DNA of 64,000 nt from Sipunculus nudus (lineage: Eukaryota > Annelida > Sipuncula > Golfingiida > Sipunculidae): the NCBI GenBank assembly GCA_026874595.1, contig CM049321.1, forward strand, positions 13,099,479 to 13,163,478. The letters run 5' to 3'. Numbering within the stretch: the stretch's first letter is position 1; the number at the start of each line of letters is the position of its first letter. Positions 36,359 to 48,151 of the stretch are shown here, one piece after another. Both the position numbers and the translations under genes were made by a program. Below the pieces are notes generated by a model. It did not search any database. It saw only the letters and a program-made list of their open reading frames with translations, and was not told the origin of the DNA.

Positions 36359-37015
36359 GAAGTGTGTTGTCTGTTGGAGGGGGCGTGGTGTACTAAAAAT
36401 CCAAAGGAAGTATGCTGTCTGTGGGAGGGGACGTGGTGTACTCACCATCTGAAGGAAGTGTGTTGTCTGTGGGAGGAGATGTGGTGTACTCACCATCTGA
36501 AGGAAGTGTGTTGTCTGTTGGAGGGGGCGTGGTGTACTAAAAATCCAAAGGAAGTATGCTGTCTGTGGGAGGGGACGCGGTGTACTCACCATCTGAAGGA
36601 AGTGTGTTGTCTGTGGGAGGAGATGTGGTGTACTCACCATCTGAAGGAAGTGTGTTGTCTGTGGGAGGAGATGTGGTGTACTCACCATCTGAAGGAAGTG
36701 TGTTGTCTGTGGGAGGAGATGTGGTGTACTCACCATCTGAAGGAAGTGTGTTGTCTGTTGGAGGGGGCGTGGTGTACTAAAAATCCAAAGGAAGTATGCT
36801 GTCTGTGGGAGGGGACGCGGTGTACTCACCATCTGAAGGAAGTGTGTTGTCTGTGGGAGGAGATGTGGTGTACTCACCATCTGAAGGAAGTGTGTTGTCT
36901 GTGGGAGGAGATGTGGTGTACTCACCATCTGAAGGAAGTGTGTTGTCTGTGGGAGGAGATGTGGTGTACTCACCATCTGAAGGAAGTGTGTTGTCTGTGG
37001 GAGGGGGCGTGGTGT
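36359..37015 (-). repeat. 48-bp minisatellite spanning the PAM2-exon 5' splice site
   Basis: Thirteen complete 48-bp units (starts 36359, 36407 ... 36935) plus a partial unit at 36983 that is exonic. Because 48 is divisible by 3, both strands stay open over hundreds of bases. Read in the LARP4 frame a standard unit encodes EYTTSPPTDNTLPSDG and contains the donor GATG|GTGAGT. Three variant units (36359, 36503, 36743) have lost the donor and carry an in-frame TAG inside GGATTTTTAG. Blocks 36503-36742 and 36743-36982 are identical over 240 bp, showing recent block duplication. Confidence 0.97.
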
Positions 37016-37118
37016 CCCCACTCCGGGGCCAGTCCCCTGGGTCTGAGGTAGGTGTTGTCGGGCTCTTACTCTGAAAGACATTGGCGTTGGGGTTCAGGCT
37101 CTGACCCTTGGGCGTGAC
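36974..37118 (-). CDS. LARP4: LARP4 exon with PAM2 (PABP-binding) motif
   Basis: This exon carries the PAM2 motif through which LARP4 proteins bind the MLLE domain of cytoplasmic poly(A)-binding protein to stabilise mRNA and promote translation. It starts after the acceptor CTTTGTAG in phase 0 and reads VTPKGQSLNPNANVFQSK; the core LNPNANVFQ is a clear PAM2. Vertebrate LARP4/4B have Trp at the position that is Phe here. A Pro/Thr/Asp-rich tail ending DNTLPSDG follows. The first available donor is GATG|GTGAGT, giving 145 nt and ending in phase 1, which fits the next exon exactly (Gly from G+GT). The donor lies in the first full unit of a 48-bp array; later units offer identical in-frame donors, so the true 3' end could vary by multiples of 16 codons. 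Confidence 0.87.
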
Positions 37119-37531
37119 CTACAAAGAAATAATATGCATGTGAATTAATAGTTTTGGTAAAAATTATTTGCATCAAAATAAGTAGGACAGGTCTAATTTT
37201 GGTCAAAACATGCAATAAACTTGTGACCTGTTCAATTAAGGTTAAATTACCTAATCTAAAGGGGGCACAGAAAACAGCTGAAAAAGGTGACAAGAGCTTC
37301 AGCCAACAGGTAGGGTGTTTTACAAAAAAAAATCATCTGAGGAAAAGAGCAAGATATACAATCATGTGGTGATGAGGAGGATACTGTGCTGTTATGCCTA
37401 TCTTTTCCTTGTGCCAGGTAATTACAGGTAATTAAAAAAGTAATAAAACATTTAATCATGACCACCTGACACTTTACAGTTTGTGTGGTCAGATAGGGAC
37501 AGCAAGAGCCCTGCAAGAGTGCAAACTATGC

Positions 37532-37802
37532 CAGGGCACAACATTAACAGTTAACTCCTTGCCCGGGGCAAGTGAAAGTCCCAGAAAATAGTGGTAGAGC
37601 AACTAGAAGTCCCCTCCCACTTGTCCAACTGGGCAAGTGGGTCCATCATAAACTTTAACCCAAGACATGAAAAAGAATCTGTGCTCTTGAATACAATCAA
37701 TAATATTTGTAGGGCAAGTAAATTATTCATGTTGGGCAAGTAAAAGCTAGATGTTACTTGCCTGACTAAGCAAGTACTTTCAAAAGTTAATGTCGAGCCC
37801 TG
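37532..37802. mobile_element. 271-bp hAT-like MITE
   Basis: CAGGGCACAACATTAAC at the left and GTTAATGTCGAGCCCTG at the right are 17-bp inverted repeats with two mismatches. TATGC abuts both ends. Internal CAAGTGGG/GGGCAAGTAAA motifs recur. Confidence 0.8.
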
Positions 37803-37849
37803 TATGCCCATCATAAAATTTCAACATGTCTTCACCACTTCCACAAGGC

Positions 37850-38165
37850 AAATGCAAACCAGTTTCAAACCATTTTGAATGTGAATTATGCAGTCACACG
37901 GCAATCTAACGTGTTGTCAAACTGTTTTGGCCAAAACGGTTTGAATCCAGCTCAGGAGGTGGATTTAAACCGTTTTGGATGCAAATGTTTCACCCACTTT
38001 GCTAAAAAGTTGTATGAATGCTCTTAAACGGTTTGGACCCACTTTTAAGCAGCAACTAGGTCACAGCGCAAAAGAGAATGTTTGTGTCAGCATGTTGTTA
38101 CATTGTTCCACATATGAAATGGTTCTACATGCCTGTGTGAACACAAAACAAGATTCAAACCAATT
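37850..38165 (-). mobile_element. Internal copy of the 56.6-kb MITE family, inverted
   Basis: GGCCAAAACGGTTTGAATCC, GGAGGTGGATTTAAACCG and TTTTGGATGCAAATG match the reverse complement of 56860-56945. It contains the perfect 14-bp palindrome GTTTTGGCCAAAAC at 37924-37937. Confidence 0.6.
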
Positions 38166-38879
38166 AGGTTAAACTGCTTTCCCCAATTTGTTTTTAAAAA
38201 AGTTTTGTTTCGGAAACGGGTATATATATGATGTCATTAAATATGCACATATTTTGTTGAGGAATGAACTCATGCTGATGCATGACTGATGCTGTCCTTC
38301 ATGATATGATCGATTTATAAGGTGGCTGTATAAGACTCAATCACATAATAAGGTACTGATATTGTGATGAAATGAAATTAATCACCAAAATTAGTGAGAG
38401 TGAACAAGTCCATTATACTATGAAACCTATACTGCAACCAACTTCCTGTTAAACAAACACCAAATTTCCCCAAATTTATATGTTACGCAAACAATAAATA
38501 CAATGAATGCTATGTATACTATGTTAAAGTTAAAACCAATGATGAATATGATGAATAGTACACGTCAGAGGACACGTAGACAAATTTGACAACTGACAAA
38601 CCTGTGATCGGTAACATCTGGTTTCCTATTTTATTTTCAAAGTTTGATTACCACGTTTACTCCGTATAAGCCAATCAGATTTACTGAAATAAAAATTAAT
38701 TGCAAAATGCGGGCAGCTATATTAACAGGTTTGAAACCAGAAGATTTGTTTAATTAAACCAATTTAAATTTGCTGTGGATCACAACACGTACAACAGTAT
38801 CACAAATTTTTAATTTTTCTCATTTAATCTGCATGCAAACACAAATCCACCTATACTGTTAAAGCTAGAGATTTCTTAA

Positions 38880-39300
38880 GTTTTCTTGAGTGCAAACACA
38901 TGGATGAGGAATTGCCGAATTTCCTTTTTACCTCATTACATTAATTCCCGTTTGTGTGTGTTTTGTGTTTGTTCACAAAATTACTCGCCCAATCATTACA
39001 GATTTTGCATTGTTGAAGCTCTTTATTGTGCATACATGTTGCCTTTATTTACTTAAAACCTTAGATGGCAGACCACTCCACTCACACAGACACATATATG
39101 GCGGTGACTAACAGAGGAAGGCTTACATTTTTCTTTTATTTGTTAATTTAGTGTACGTGATGGGAATATTGCTTTTATTTTCCAAAAAAGTCTGAAAATT
39201 ACTACTTACCTCAGAACTGAATCCAGAATTGAACTGAAGGTAAATAATCAATAATTGGATTGATTCTAAGGGCACTCATAATTCACATGCCTAATTTGCA
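38880..39300. repeat. Dispersed repeat, copy 2 (other copy 3236-3505)
   Basis: This is the longer copy of the repeat beside the RRM exon. Shared blocks include TTACATTTTTCTTTTATTTG and GGATTGATTCTAAGGGCACT. No coding capacity is seen. Confidence 0.65.
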
Positions 39301-40560
39301 CTGAATGTCCTATTAAAGCAAGAAGTCCCCTGCAGTATTAGGCCTGCTAATTACTAACTTGACATCATCTATACATTTTCAACATTTTTATTAAATTAAG
39401 CTGCCAGGTACAGACCTGTTTAAATTGAAACCAAAAGTATTTTTTTTAAATTGTAGTCCTGTTTCATGGACACCACGTAACGAAAGTACCATTTCTTGGG
39501 TTTTTACCAAACCACGGAATGAATCCATTTTCTCTTTCTTGTTAAACCCTGTAATTAGGAGTCTGTAGATTCCTCGTCTGATTAGGTAGCATTGCTAATC
39601 AGAAAGGAAGAGTGAAAGTAGCATCACAGTTCAAGAGTACTTGCAAATAAAGTCCCCCTGTCTTAGTGGTCATTAATTGACAGATCAAACAGTGCAGCAT
39701 CAAACGTGCACACGTACAAGCTGTCAGCCTATGAATGCTGAGGGGTCTTAAATCAATTTTGGTTTAAACTCTACAGGCCTGTGGATTTGCTAAAAGGTCT
39801 TCAATTCAATCCGATTGACAATAATTACCTTTTGTTTCAATTCATGATTTGATCCTTGTAAGCAATCATAGTATTCTCTCGAAGACTTTTAAAACTCACA
39901 ATACTTATCATGAGGCGTATCATGCGTATCAAATATAACTACACCAGCGGTCTACCCATATTCAAACATGTGCCCTGTCACATCCAGGTTTTAGTGTGTA
40001 CAAAAGGGTAACAGCTTAGATATGAAAGTATTCAGAGTACAGCATCAATTCAAGAATCTACCTTGCAACAAAGTTTTGTGGCATAGGCACATGTATAGGC
40101 ATACTTCAAAGCAGAATAACGTTTTTTTGGACCACTCCCACTCAATTTACAGTGAAATATCATGATATTCCCCCCACCCTCATGACTTCATCTAAATGAA
40201 TTTCAACACTACAACCACAGCGTAAATCATATTCACCCATAAAATAAGTTGGAAGATAAGTTTTCTGTAATTTCTAAACCTAAATGAATTATATTTCAAG
40301 CCAATGCCCATCCTTCAAACCCACACGAAGCAGACTGAATCCACCACCTGACCACCAACAACATCATTATTAGTTTTCTCGACAAAATTTTCCACACTGG
40401 GGCACCCACTATTTGGGTGGATCATAAGGGTGCTTCATCCTGAAAACAAAAAGTTTAACCTATCAAATGTGAAAGTGCTGTTTGGTCAATTTTTATTTTC
40501 TAATTAGCATAACCTTTCTAATAACTACCAAACAATAAGAAATTGCTGCAGGTATAAGAA

Positions 40561-41555
40561 AAAACTAGATGTGTCGGAACGACACTAATGCCCCCGCCTG
40601 GGGCAAATTAGAAACATTTGTTAAATTTTGAAAAAAATTTTAAGTTCAGGAGTCATATGGTCAAACGTAGGTCAACAAGGGCAAAATGCAAACTCGATCT
40701 GTTACAGGTCCTTATCAAGCAACACACCAAAAATCATGCTAGTATCTGTAGGGACAGTGAAAAAAAGTCCATACATGTGCATTTTCCAGAAAATTTCTGT
40801 CTTTCATGAAATTTTCTATGTTTAGGAGCCGTAAAACAATCAAAAGTAGGTCAACCGGGATGAAACGTGAACTCGTTCTGTAACTGTCATTATCTGCCGA
40901 CACATAAAAAATCAGGCCGGTATCTGCAGGCATTGCGAAAAAAAGTCCGTACATGTGCACTTTTTTATGAAATTTTCTATGTTAGAGCACCATCAAACGG
41001 TCAAAAGTAGGTAAACTGGGACAAAACATGAACTCGATCTGTAACTGGTCATTATCTGCCTACACACCAAAAATCAGGCGAATATCTGCAGGCATTGCCA
41101 AAAAAAATCTGTACATATGTATTTGTCATGAAAATTAATATTTTTCATGAAATTTTCTAAGTTAAGGAGCCGTAAAACGGTCAAAAGTAGGTCAACTGGG
41201 AAGAAATGTGAACTCCATCTGTAACTTGTCATTATCTGCCTACACACCAAAAATCAGACCAATATCTGCAGGCATTGCGAAAAAAAGTCTGTACATATGT
41301 ATTTCCCATGAAAATAATATTTTTCATGAAATTTTCTAAGTTAAGGAGCCGTAAAACGGTCAAAAGTAGGTCTACTGGGACGAAACGCGAACTCGATCTG
41401 TAACTGGTCATTACCTCCCCACACACCAAAAATCAGGCCAATATCTGCAGGCATTGCGAAAAAAAGTCCGTACAACTGTTTTATTTCGGAAGGATGGAAG
41501 GACGGACATGGGTAAAACTATATGCCCTGGCCACTTTGTGGAGGGGGCATAAAAA
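40561..41555. mobile_element. Pearl/Helitron-like element with ~180-bp tandem core, copy 1
   Basis: The left end is AACTAGATGTGTCGGAACGA; it includes the perfect hairpin GTGTCG-GAA-CGACAC and then ATGCCCCCGCC at 40588. The right end is GGAGGGGGCAT at 41540-41550. The body holds about five diverged 170-180 bp units, each with AAAAGTAGGTCAAC-GGG, CATTATCTGCC and AAAAAAAGTCCGTACA. A GGACGGA tract precedes the right end. It has no coding capacity. Confidence 0.8.
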
Positions 41556-44500
41556 AGCGTGAAACTCCGACGAGGATAATCAATGATGTGGGCGGTGCTA
41601 GTGAACTAGCTAAAGTGACAAGCACCCTGACCTATCAAGCAGGTTAGTGGATCCAATCGCTGTCGTATCGTCCCCCACAAAGTGTCAGTGCAGCCATTCC
41701 TGTCACTAAGGTGTCCGGGTCCCGGCAGCTCAGGGTACATATTACCACTCCTGGTACCAGGCATAACATTGCCTCAGCTTCGATTCTTCCCGTCAGTACC
41801 TCTATCAATCAATCCCCCAGTCTCTGACGACTGCCCCCTCTCCCCCGCCAAGTGAACGTAAATAGCATATAGGTCAATTGATTACTGCCAGACAAAAACA
41901 ATACACGTCAAGCCAAATTCCACTTGTGGCACCAGAACTGCCGCCACCACCTAGATAGACTCTGCCAAGTCAGCCCAGCGGTGATTACGACATGCCAGAG
42001 ATATTGTTTTCCACGTGAACAGACTTAATGGCTTGTTACTCCAATAAAATTTTCAACGTATGTACAAACAGATTTCCCCACCCCCTCTCTGATACTTGAC
42101 AGTGAATGTGACTTTCACCCTATCAAGATAATGATATTCAACAAGATTTCAGTCGTTTCATACAGCACATCCCCCCCCCCCCACATCCCAAAAAAAATTG
42201 TCCTCTGTCATTGAGTGGTGTCCATGGTGACAAACCAAGTTTTTTTGTGTAGAAATTAACATTTAAATATAAGGTTAATAATAAAATATTTATTTATAAT
42301 TATTATTACTATTATTATAACAAGCCTGCCTAAATTAGAATTTTGTGTGACCTTTTTTAGCATAAGTAACACACCTACTTGAAACTTGTATATAAATTTT
42401 ATCTTTACTGTTATTTAGTTCTTGAAAGTAAACCAAATGCCTGAGAACTAAGCTGACCATAATTTTGTGAAATCCATACGACTGGTACTCCAGAACCTGC
42501 AATGACATTTACTGCAATAACACAATGTCTTTCAGGTAATGGAGTCACAGGATTATGATCTAACAAAATAATAAAAGTTTCTTCAAAGATAGCCCCACCC
42601 CCTGTAGAGGGCACTGTCTGTTAAATGAGCTTTAAACTATATGAAAACAATCATGCATGATAATTAAACCTGAAACTTCTTGATTTCAGGTTTAATGGTC
42701 ACAATAAAACAGAAGGCATAATTTGAAATTACAACATCAGAGAAGATCTCCGAGGCTCGATTGGGAATTTGAAATGTCATCATGTTGCTCTACAAATGCC
42801 GGCAGAAAGCAGTATGAGACCAGCGATCCATTAAGCTTTAACTGTCACAGAAGAGCTGGCCTGAGCTAATGTGGAGTTCCCTCAGACAAATACAATTGGC
42901 CCACTGAATGCAAATGGGTTGTAACAATACAACAGGTGCATGGCTGTGGGCGGGCGGGGGTGGGTGCATGGTAAGCAATATACTTTCATATCTATAGTTG
43001 TCTGCCATTTTTATTATTTCAGGGTTTTTTTGGTATTCTAATATTACTCTTCTAACCTACTCTTCTTCTGGTATTTCAAGTCGTAACTCTCATCCTACAA
43101 TTCCTCCCACATACATCAGAAATAGCCAGATGGCAATCACATCACGAAAATTGTGGTTCTAATAAAGAAAAATTAATCATGCGGGGCACCCACTGTATAT
43201 ATCTAAGGTTCACCAGGTAAATCCCATAACAGCTTGAAAGCATCGGCATTACTTACTGAACAACCTGATACCCCAGAGCAGTTTATTTGCTCATGTTAAT
43301 CTGATATTCTTCAAAAGAGACTGCCAAATGGGTCAGGTACAGAACAATTTTCAGAGCTTTAAAACACAAAGTAAAAAAAAATACAATTTTTCTTTCAAGC
43401 CACCTGGTGCATCTGATATTGTTAATTAATATTCCAGATAACACTCTATCCTTCTGATCCCATTTCTTCATGGAGGAATTATAATATACATGAAGCAGAC
43501 ACTTGTCTTTAAAACATCTCGTGTCAATGCATTGCTCCAAGACCTTTGTATATTTCATGATGACAAGTTTTCTTACATATATGAATATATATATATATAC
43601 ACCACATTTATTTAAGCATCATGTCAGAACATATTTCTTTTCCAATTTTTCATCTATAAGTATTGGAAGACTTGGTAAATATACATGTTCTCCAAGGATC
43701 TCCAAAGCCATTTGAACACATTCTGGGCTTAACTCAACAGTTTTTATCCATCACTGTTATTTTTTTATCTAATTTGTTATAATCACCGTTCATTTTCGGA
43801 TATCCGGGCCCCCACACTATCTTGTAGTGACGCCCTGCAGGGCAAGCAACTAGAAAAGCCTTAAATCTGTCCCACTGTCAATGGCGCTTTTAATTTCCAG
43901 GATCCTCCCTGCCTGCCAGACAGTTGCATGGTGCTTTTGTGTTCTCTAATGATTCTATTACTGACCCAGGATTAGGATCATGTTAAGACAGACAAGTGAA
44001 AGGCTGCACTTCTCCCCCCCCTCCCCATACTACTCCTAACACAGCTGTGTTTGAATTGTCTCATTCAAACTGTCATATGGCTGACACAGCTGTCTGTCAG
44101 CAACATGCCTGTAAAGTGTAACACAAAGCATGTTACACACACCTATCACTAGCTTGGGTTTAATACAGACTAACAGTGCCTGAAGATGAATACTTCAAAA
44201 TAATTTTCACAACATTTTAAGGACTTTCTAAATTAAGGTAATCTAAACTCAGATACTCCATTGACCGTTTCCACCTTACAAGTGACATCTATCTGTGACG
44301 ACTGACATTAAATGTTCTAGCCCGTAATATCAAAAGGAGGGCTCCTGCATTTTTTAATCGCTTATTGCAATCTGCTTATTTGCTCTTCTGGTAAGTTGAA
44401 AAACATCGAGTTGCCTTAAACCATGTGTGAGGTCACAAATGCATGAACCAACATACACAAACTGTTACGGTATTGTCAATGTATTTCCTAATCTTCTTCA

Positions 44501-45782
44501 GTCTATATAGTTGATTAAAACCTTTACTACATACAGCATAATATATTTGATATATGTACGGTTTCATTAACAAAAAAAAAATATGGCACAACGATCCAAT
44601 ATTTCTTATCCAGGTTATGTCAATGGTCTTCATGGCAGTCCAAAATCAATGATTGAACCAAAAATCATGGATATAATTCAATAATGGGTGCCTGAGAATG
44701 GGTTATGGGTACCTGAGACCAACAAGATTGCAGGTAATGGAGACCAAATGAAGCCTAGGTCATGAACAGGTCTCATACCAGGTAGTGAGGTCAATGGTTT
44801 GTGTAGAGCTGGTCAACTGTGGGCAAAAATAAAAATTTGTGTAAAAAGCTTATTCTAACGTTTCCATAAAAATCTAATGAAATGGACTGAGTTGGTCGAG
44901 TATTTAATCATTGGTGGAATATCACAGACGTTCAAATGCTTGGAGATGTTGTTTTGACAACACTGAAAGATGGTTAATTTTGCTGTTGGTTACAGAAATA
45001 GGACTGAAAACTGAAAATTTGAAGTCCATAGCCTGCTGAATGGTAAAGAAACATGACCTGTCAAACAACAAGCAAGCTCATTAATCATGTACTTATCACA
45101 GGGTTTTTTATAACCTGGTATATCCTAAACATATCAACTTCCTAAACCTCATTCATAATATGTCCCGTTGTGACTTATCTCAGAGAGATAGTATCAGTCA
45201 CGAGTACTCACTAAATATTAAACAGTGTACTCTATTGTCAAACCTACACTCCCTCACAACTTGTGAGAGTAGAGGACCAGAGCTGTCCAGATCACATGTA
45301 CTAATAACAAGTAAATAATAAATCAATTGAAAAATCAGTCTTTTCAAAAACTATACTAACTGGCTAACTCACCCCATGGAAAACATGTCTTGAGTTGCGC
45401 AGACATGTCCTAATGCCAGAAAGGGTAACATGCTAGCATGATAAATTCTTGCTGCAATATATAGTGGAAATGATACCCCTATGTAGTAGTGATGGACCAA
45501 TGATCGATTATAATTGATCGTTTTTATGGTATAAATAATCGCGTAATTTTTTGCACGCAATGTTGGTTTTGTAATTAGGAAAAGTGTGCTTATGCATAAA
45601 TTATGTAAGCAAACTGGAGAAATTCTACATTAACAAAAAAACTTAATTCCTAAGTTACTATATCAACAAATGTAGACTAGAGAACTATGACATTACCAGC
45701 CTGCATATATTAATAAATTAATTAATTTTTGGACAAATGGACAATGATCACTCTCTTACCAGAAAGATTGTGATTTATAATA

Positions 45783-45948
45783 TACAGTGAACCTTGTGTT
45801 ATGAGACCACCCGTGGGACTGGCCAAAAGTGGTCTTAATGCACAAGAAGTCTTATTAGTCAGGTCAGTTATAACCAATGTGAATACTTCAGGGTGACCCA
45901 AGGGGTGGTCTTAATAGACAGGTGGTCTTTCAGACCGGTTCTACTGCA
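45783..45948. mobile_element. Short TA-flanked MITE, second copy
   Basis: The left end TACAGTGAACCTTGTGTTAT and the right end CAGACCGGTTCTACTG form imperfect inverted repeats. The interior is nearly the same as 2304-2471. Confidence 0.8.
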
Positions 45949-46037
45949 CCATGACTAATGAAAAGTCCATCTAACAGCTCAGTGCATTTGTGCTTGTTTG
46001 TCATAGGTGTCTCTCTCCCAGTTGGTTATGAAATTAA

Positions 46038-46051
46038 CCACTAGATGGCAG
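46038..46051 (+). promoter_or_regulatory. CTCF-like core motif
   Basis: CCACTAGATGGCAG matches the 14-bp CTCF core CCASYAGRKGGCRS at every position. No neighbouring gene feature explains it. Confidence 0.35.
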
Positions 46052-46775
46052 CAGGAAAACCTAAGTCAGGCACATAAAAGCCACCTGTTATCAGAAACGG
46101 GAACTGTCAAGGCTGAAAATTGTTACAGATTACATAATTAAAAGCATCATAAATTACAAACAGAACAGCAGATTTACTATCAGGCCTGATACAACACATT
46201 TATATTTATGTGTGCATGTTTATGTTTATAACTTTACCTTATTGTATAATACGCTCTCAAGCAGGAAGTAATAATAAAAGACCATGTGCTGTCACAACTT
46301 TCTGGGAAAGTAACATACATAAGTTAAAGGTATTCTTATACACCCACCTCACACCTGTTCATCAATAGTAAGTTCCTCATTCTATCACTGCTGAGTTATT
46401 TTATTTCCTTCTGCCCACTGTTTATCAGAGATAAAGGTAAAAAGTATACTAAAAAATCTGCTGAGGAAAATATACTTAAACTTGAATGACATGCAGGTGA
46501 TGTCTACATCAACACAAGAATTACTCAGTTATACAGCAGATAAGACAGAAAGTAAAGTCTTAAATGATATAATGTACTATTTATAAAGCCAAATTCATTG
46601 AATGGTGTCTTACCTAGTGAAACAGTACACAGCATAAACCTTCAAACTATTTCTTTAAAATTGTTCAAGTTTAAAATGGGTCATGTGGAGCAAAGAGAGA
46701 GAGAGAGGCCATCATTACTTCTTGAACACTGAACAAACATAATGATACAAGTACATCTGACAATACCAATAAGAC

Positions 46776-46778
<3 letters not shown>

Positions 46779-46852
<74 letters not shown>
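46779..46852. repeat. (AT)37 microsatellite
   Basis: An uninterrupted 74-bp AT dinucleotide run. Tyr-Ile repeat frames on the minus strand are artefacts of it. Confidence 0.99.
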
Positions 46853-46855
<3 letters not shown>

Positions 46856-48004
46856 TTGCACAGTAATAGTACACTGATGATATACAACACCCCCAGTTAA
46901 TTTTAACACATCTTCTAATAATATACCGAGGCTTCTGAAGAAATACAATTAAAATGTCTACTGAATATATATACCAGTAGGTGAAGTTTTTTGTCACAAA
47001 CAAATTTATGCTCTGTTGATACAGTTGTCTGTTATTTACTGCAGTTCATGAATAGTGTGAAATGTCCCATAACATGCTGAACAATATGAGCCTTCTAAAA
47101 CACCCTGATAAAATAAACAAACTTTTCAGACCAAAAAAGTCCAGATGACACCAATATGTCCAAATTTGTTATAAAATTACCTGTCTTTAATTGCAGTTGA
47201 GTGTAAAAGATCTGTGGGCTATTTGCTGAAGCATTCCCGAAGCTCATTAAATATTTACAGTCCCCGAGCTGGATAAACATTGGTGGCCCGAACGACCTCT
47301 TAACAACAGTCCCAACGATGTTTACATATAATTATCTTAATTAAAATTAATAACAAATAATAACAATAATACATTTTTTAATTATTCTCCAAATAACGTA
47401 CCTGAATTCAACAAAAGCAACAATGACCAGACTTGTACCATTCCGTTATGCCCCATGATTTATTCATGAATAAAGCAAAGTCCAAAAAGGACAAAATCTG
47501 TTCAAACACTGCTCCTCTTTCCAAACACTTCTACAGTATTAATTTGGAATGAACAAAAAAACACAACTGAGCGAGACATGGAATAAGCATGTATTGTCAT
47601 ATCAGCTGCCTGGTAACCTTCCTATGTTAACAAGACAGCTGACATTGATGATGTATCGAAAACACAGCAAATCTTAGTGCATTATAGATCCTGAGAGAAT
47701 GCCTGTCATCCGGATCAAAAGATGCAATGTAACAGTTATGGACATCTTGCTAAAAAAACGGATGCCCAGTTTCTTGATTCCCCCCAAATAAAATGGTTTT
47801 GAACTGTCTGAATAATTAATCATTGTACTCATAAAATTTTGCATTCCAAATATGTCTCCTCATAAAACATCCTGAAGCTTAGCAAAAGGAGGAACTGGTT
47901 TATATTTCATGTGGCAGCTTGGAATACGGTATAAAAGTGTGATATTAAGCATTTTTGCACCATATGGTACCAAATGATACAAAGTGGCCCCAGGCACAGC
48001 TTAC

Positions 48005-48151
48005 CTTTTTCAAATGGCTACTATCCACACACAATACATAAGAATTGGCCGAGAAAAAATACACGTCGCCCGGGTGCATGGGGTTAGAAAAACCGTGGTC
48101 AAGCGGAGATGCTGGCAGATCTGTAACCCTCGGCGACCACACTGATGACAC
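48005..48151 (-). CDS. Possible alternative first exon of the LARP4 gene
   Basis: An ATG-initiated open frame of 49 codons (MSSVWSPRVT... SSHLKK) ends exactly at a strong donor, AAG|GTAAGC, in phase 0. That is the phase the PAM2 exon at 37118 needs, so the product would read SSHLKK followed by VTPKGQ. Vertebrate LARP4 also reaches its PAM2 motif through a short alternative first exon, which makes this plausible. Against it: no homology is recognised, no promoter is seen, and a phase-compatible donor can occur by chance. If real it would replace the 58-kb exon. Confidence 0.28.

Larger units (their letters stand above)
20629..36973 (-). other. 16.3-kb intron between PAM2 and linker exons
   Basis: Contains the F1/MITE nest (21053-21740), the 21-bp GC-rich satellite (27120-27725), the 28.9-kb tandem repeat, the F1 nest at 29348-29865, the composite 30057-33712 and the 48-bp array. 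21855-23575 is unusually CpG-rich, with a weak inverted repeat at its ends (TGCGAAATCT..C.GTCCT). No gene or element is recognised in 23600-27100, 27730-28880 or 33720-36350. Confidence 0.65.

Noticed and set aside
36287-37081. 264-codon minus-strand open frame with HFLQMVSTPHLLPQTT-type repeats, and 229-codon plus-strand frame
   Set aside because: Both are shadow frames of the 48-bp array, open because the period is a multiple of 3. The LARP4 reading frame there is a different one and contains stops in variant units.
46671-47003. Tyr-Ile repeat protein frames
   Set aside because: Translation of the (AT)37 microsatellite.
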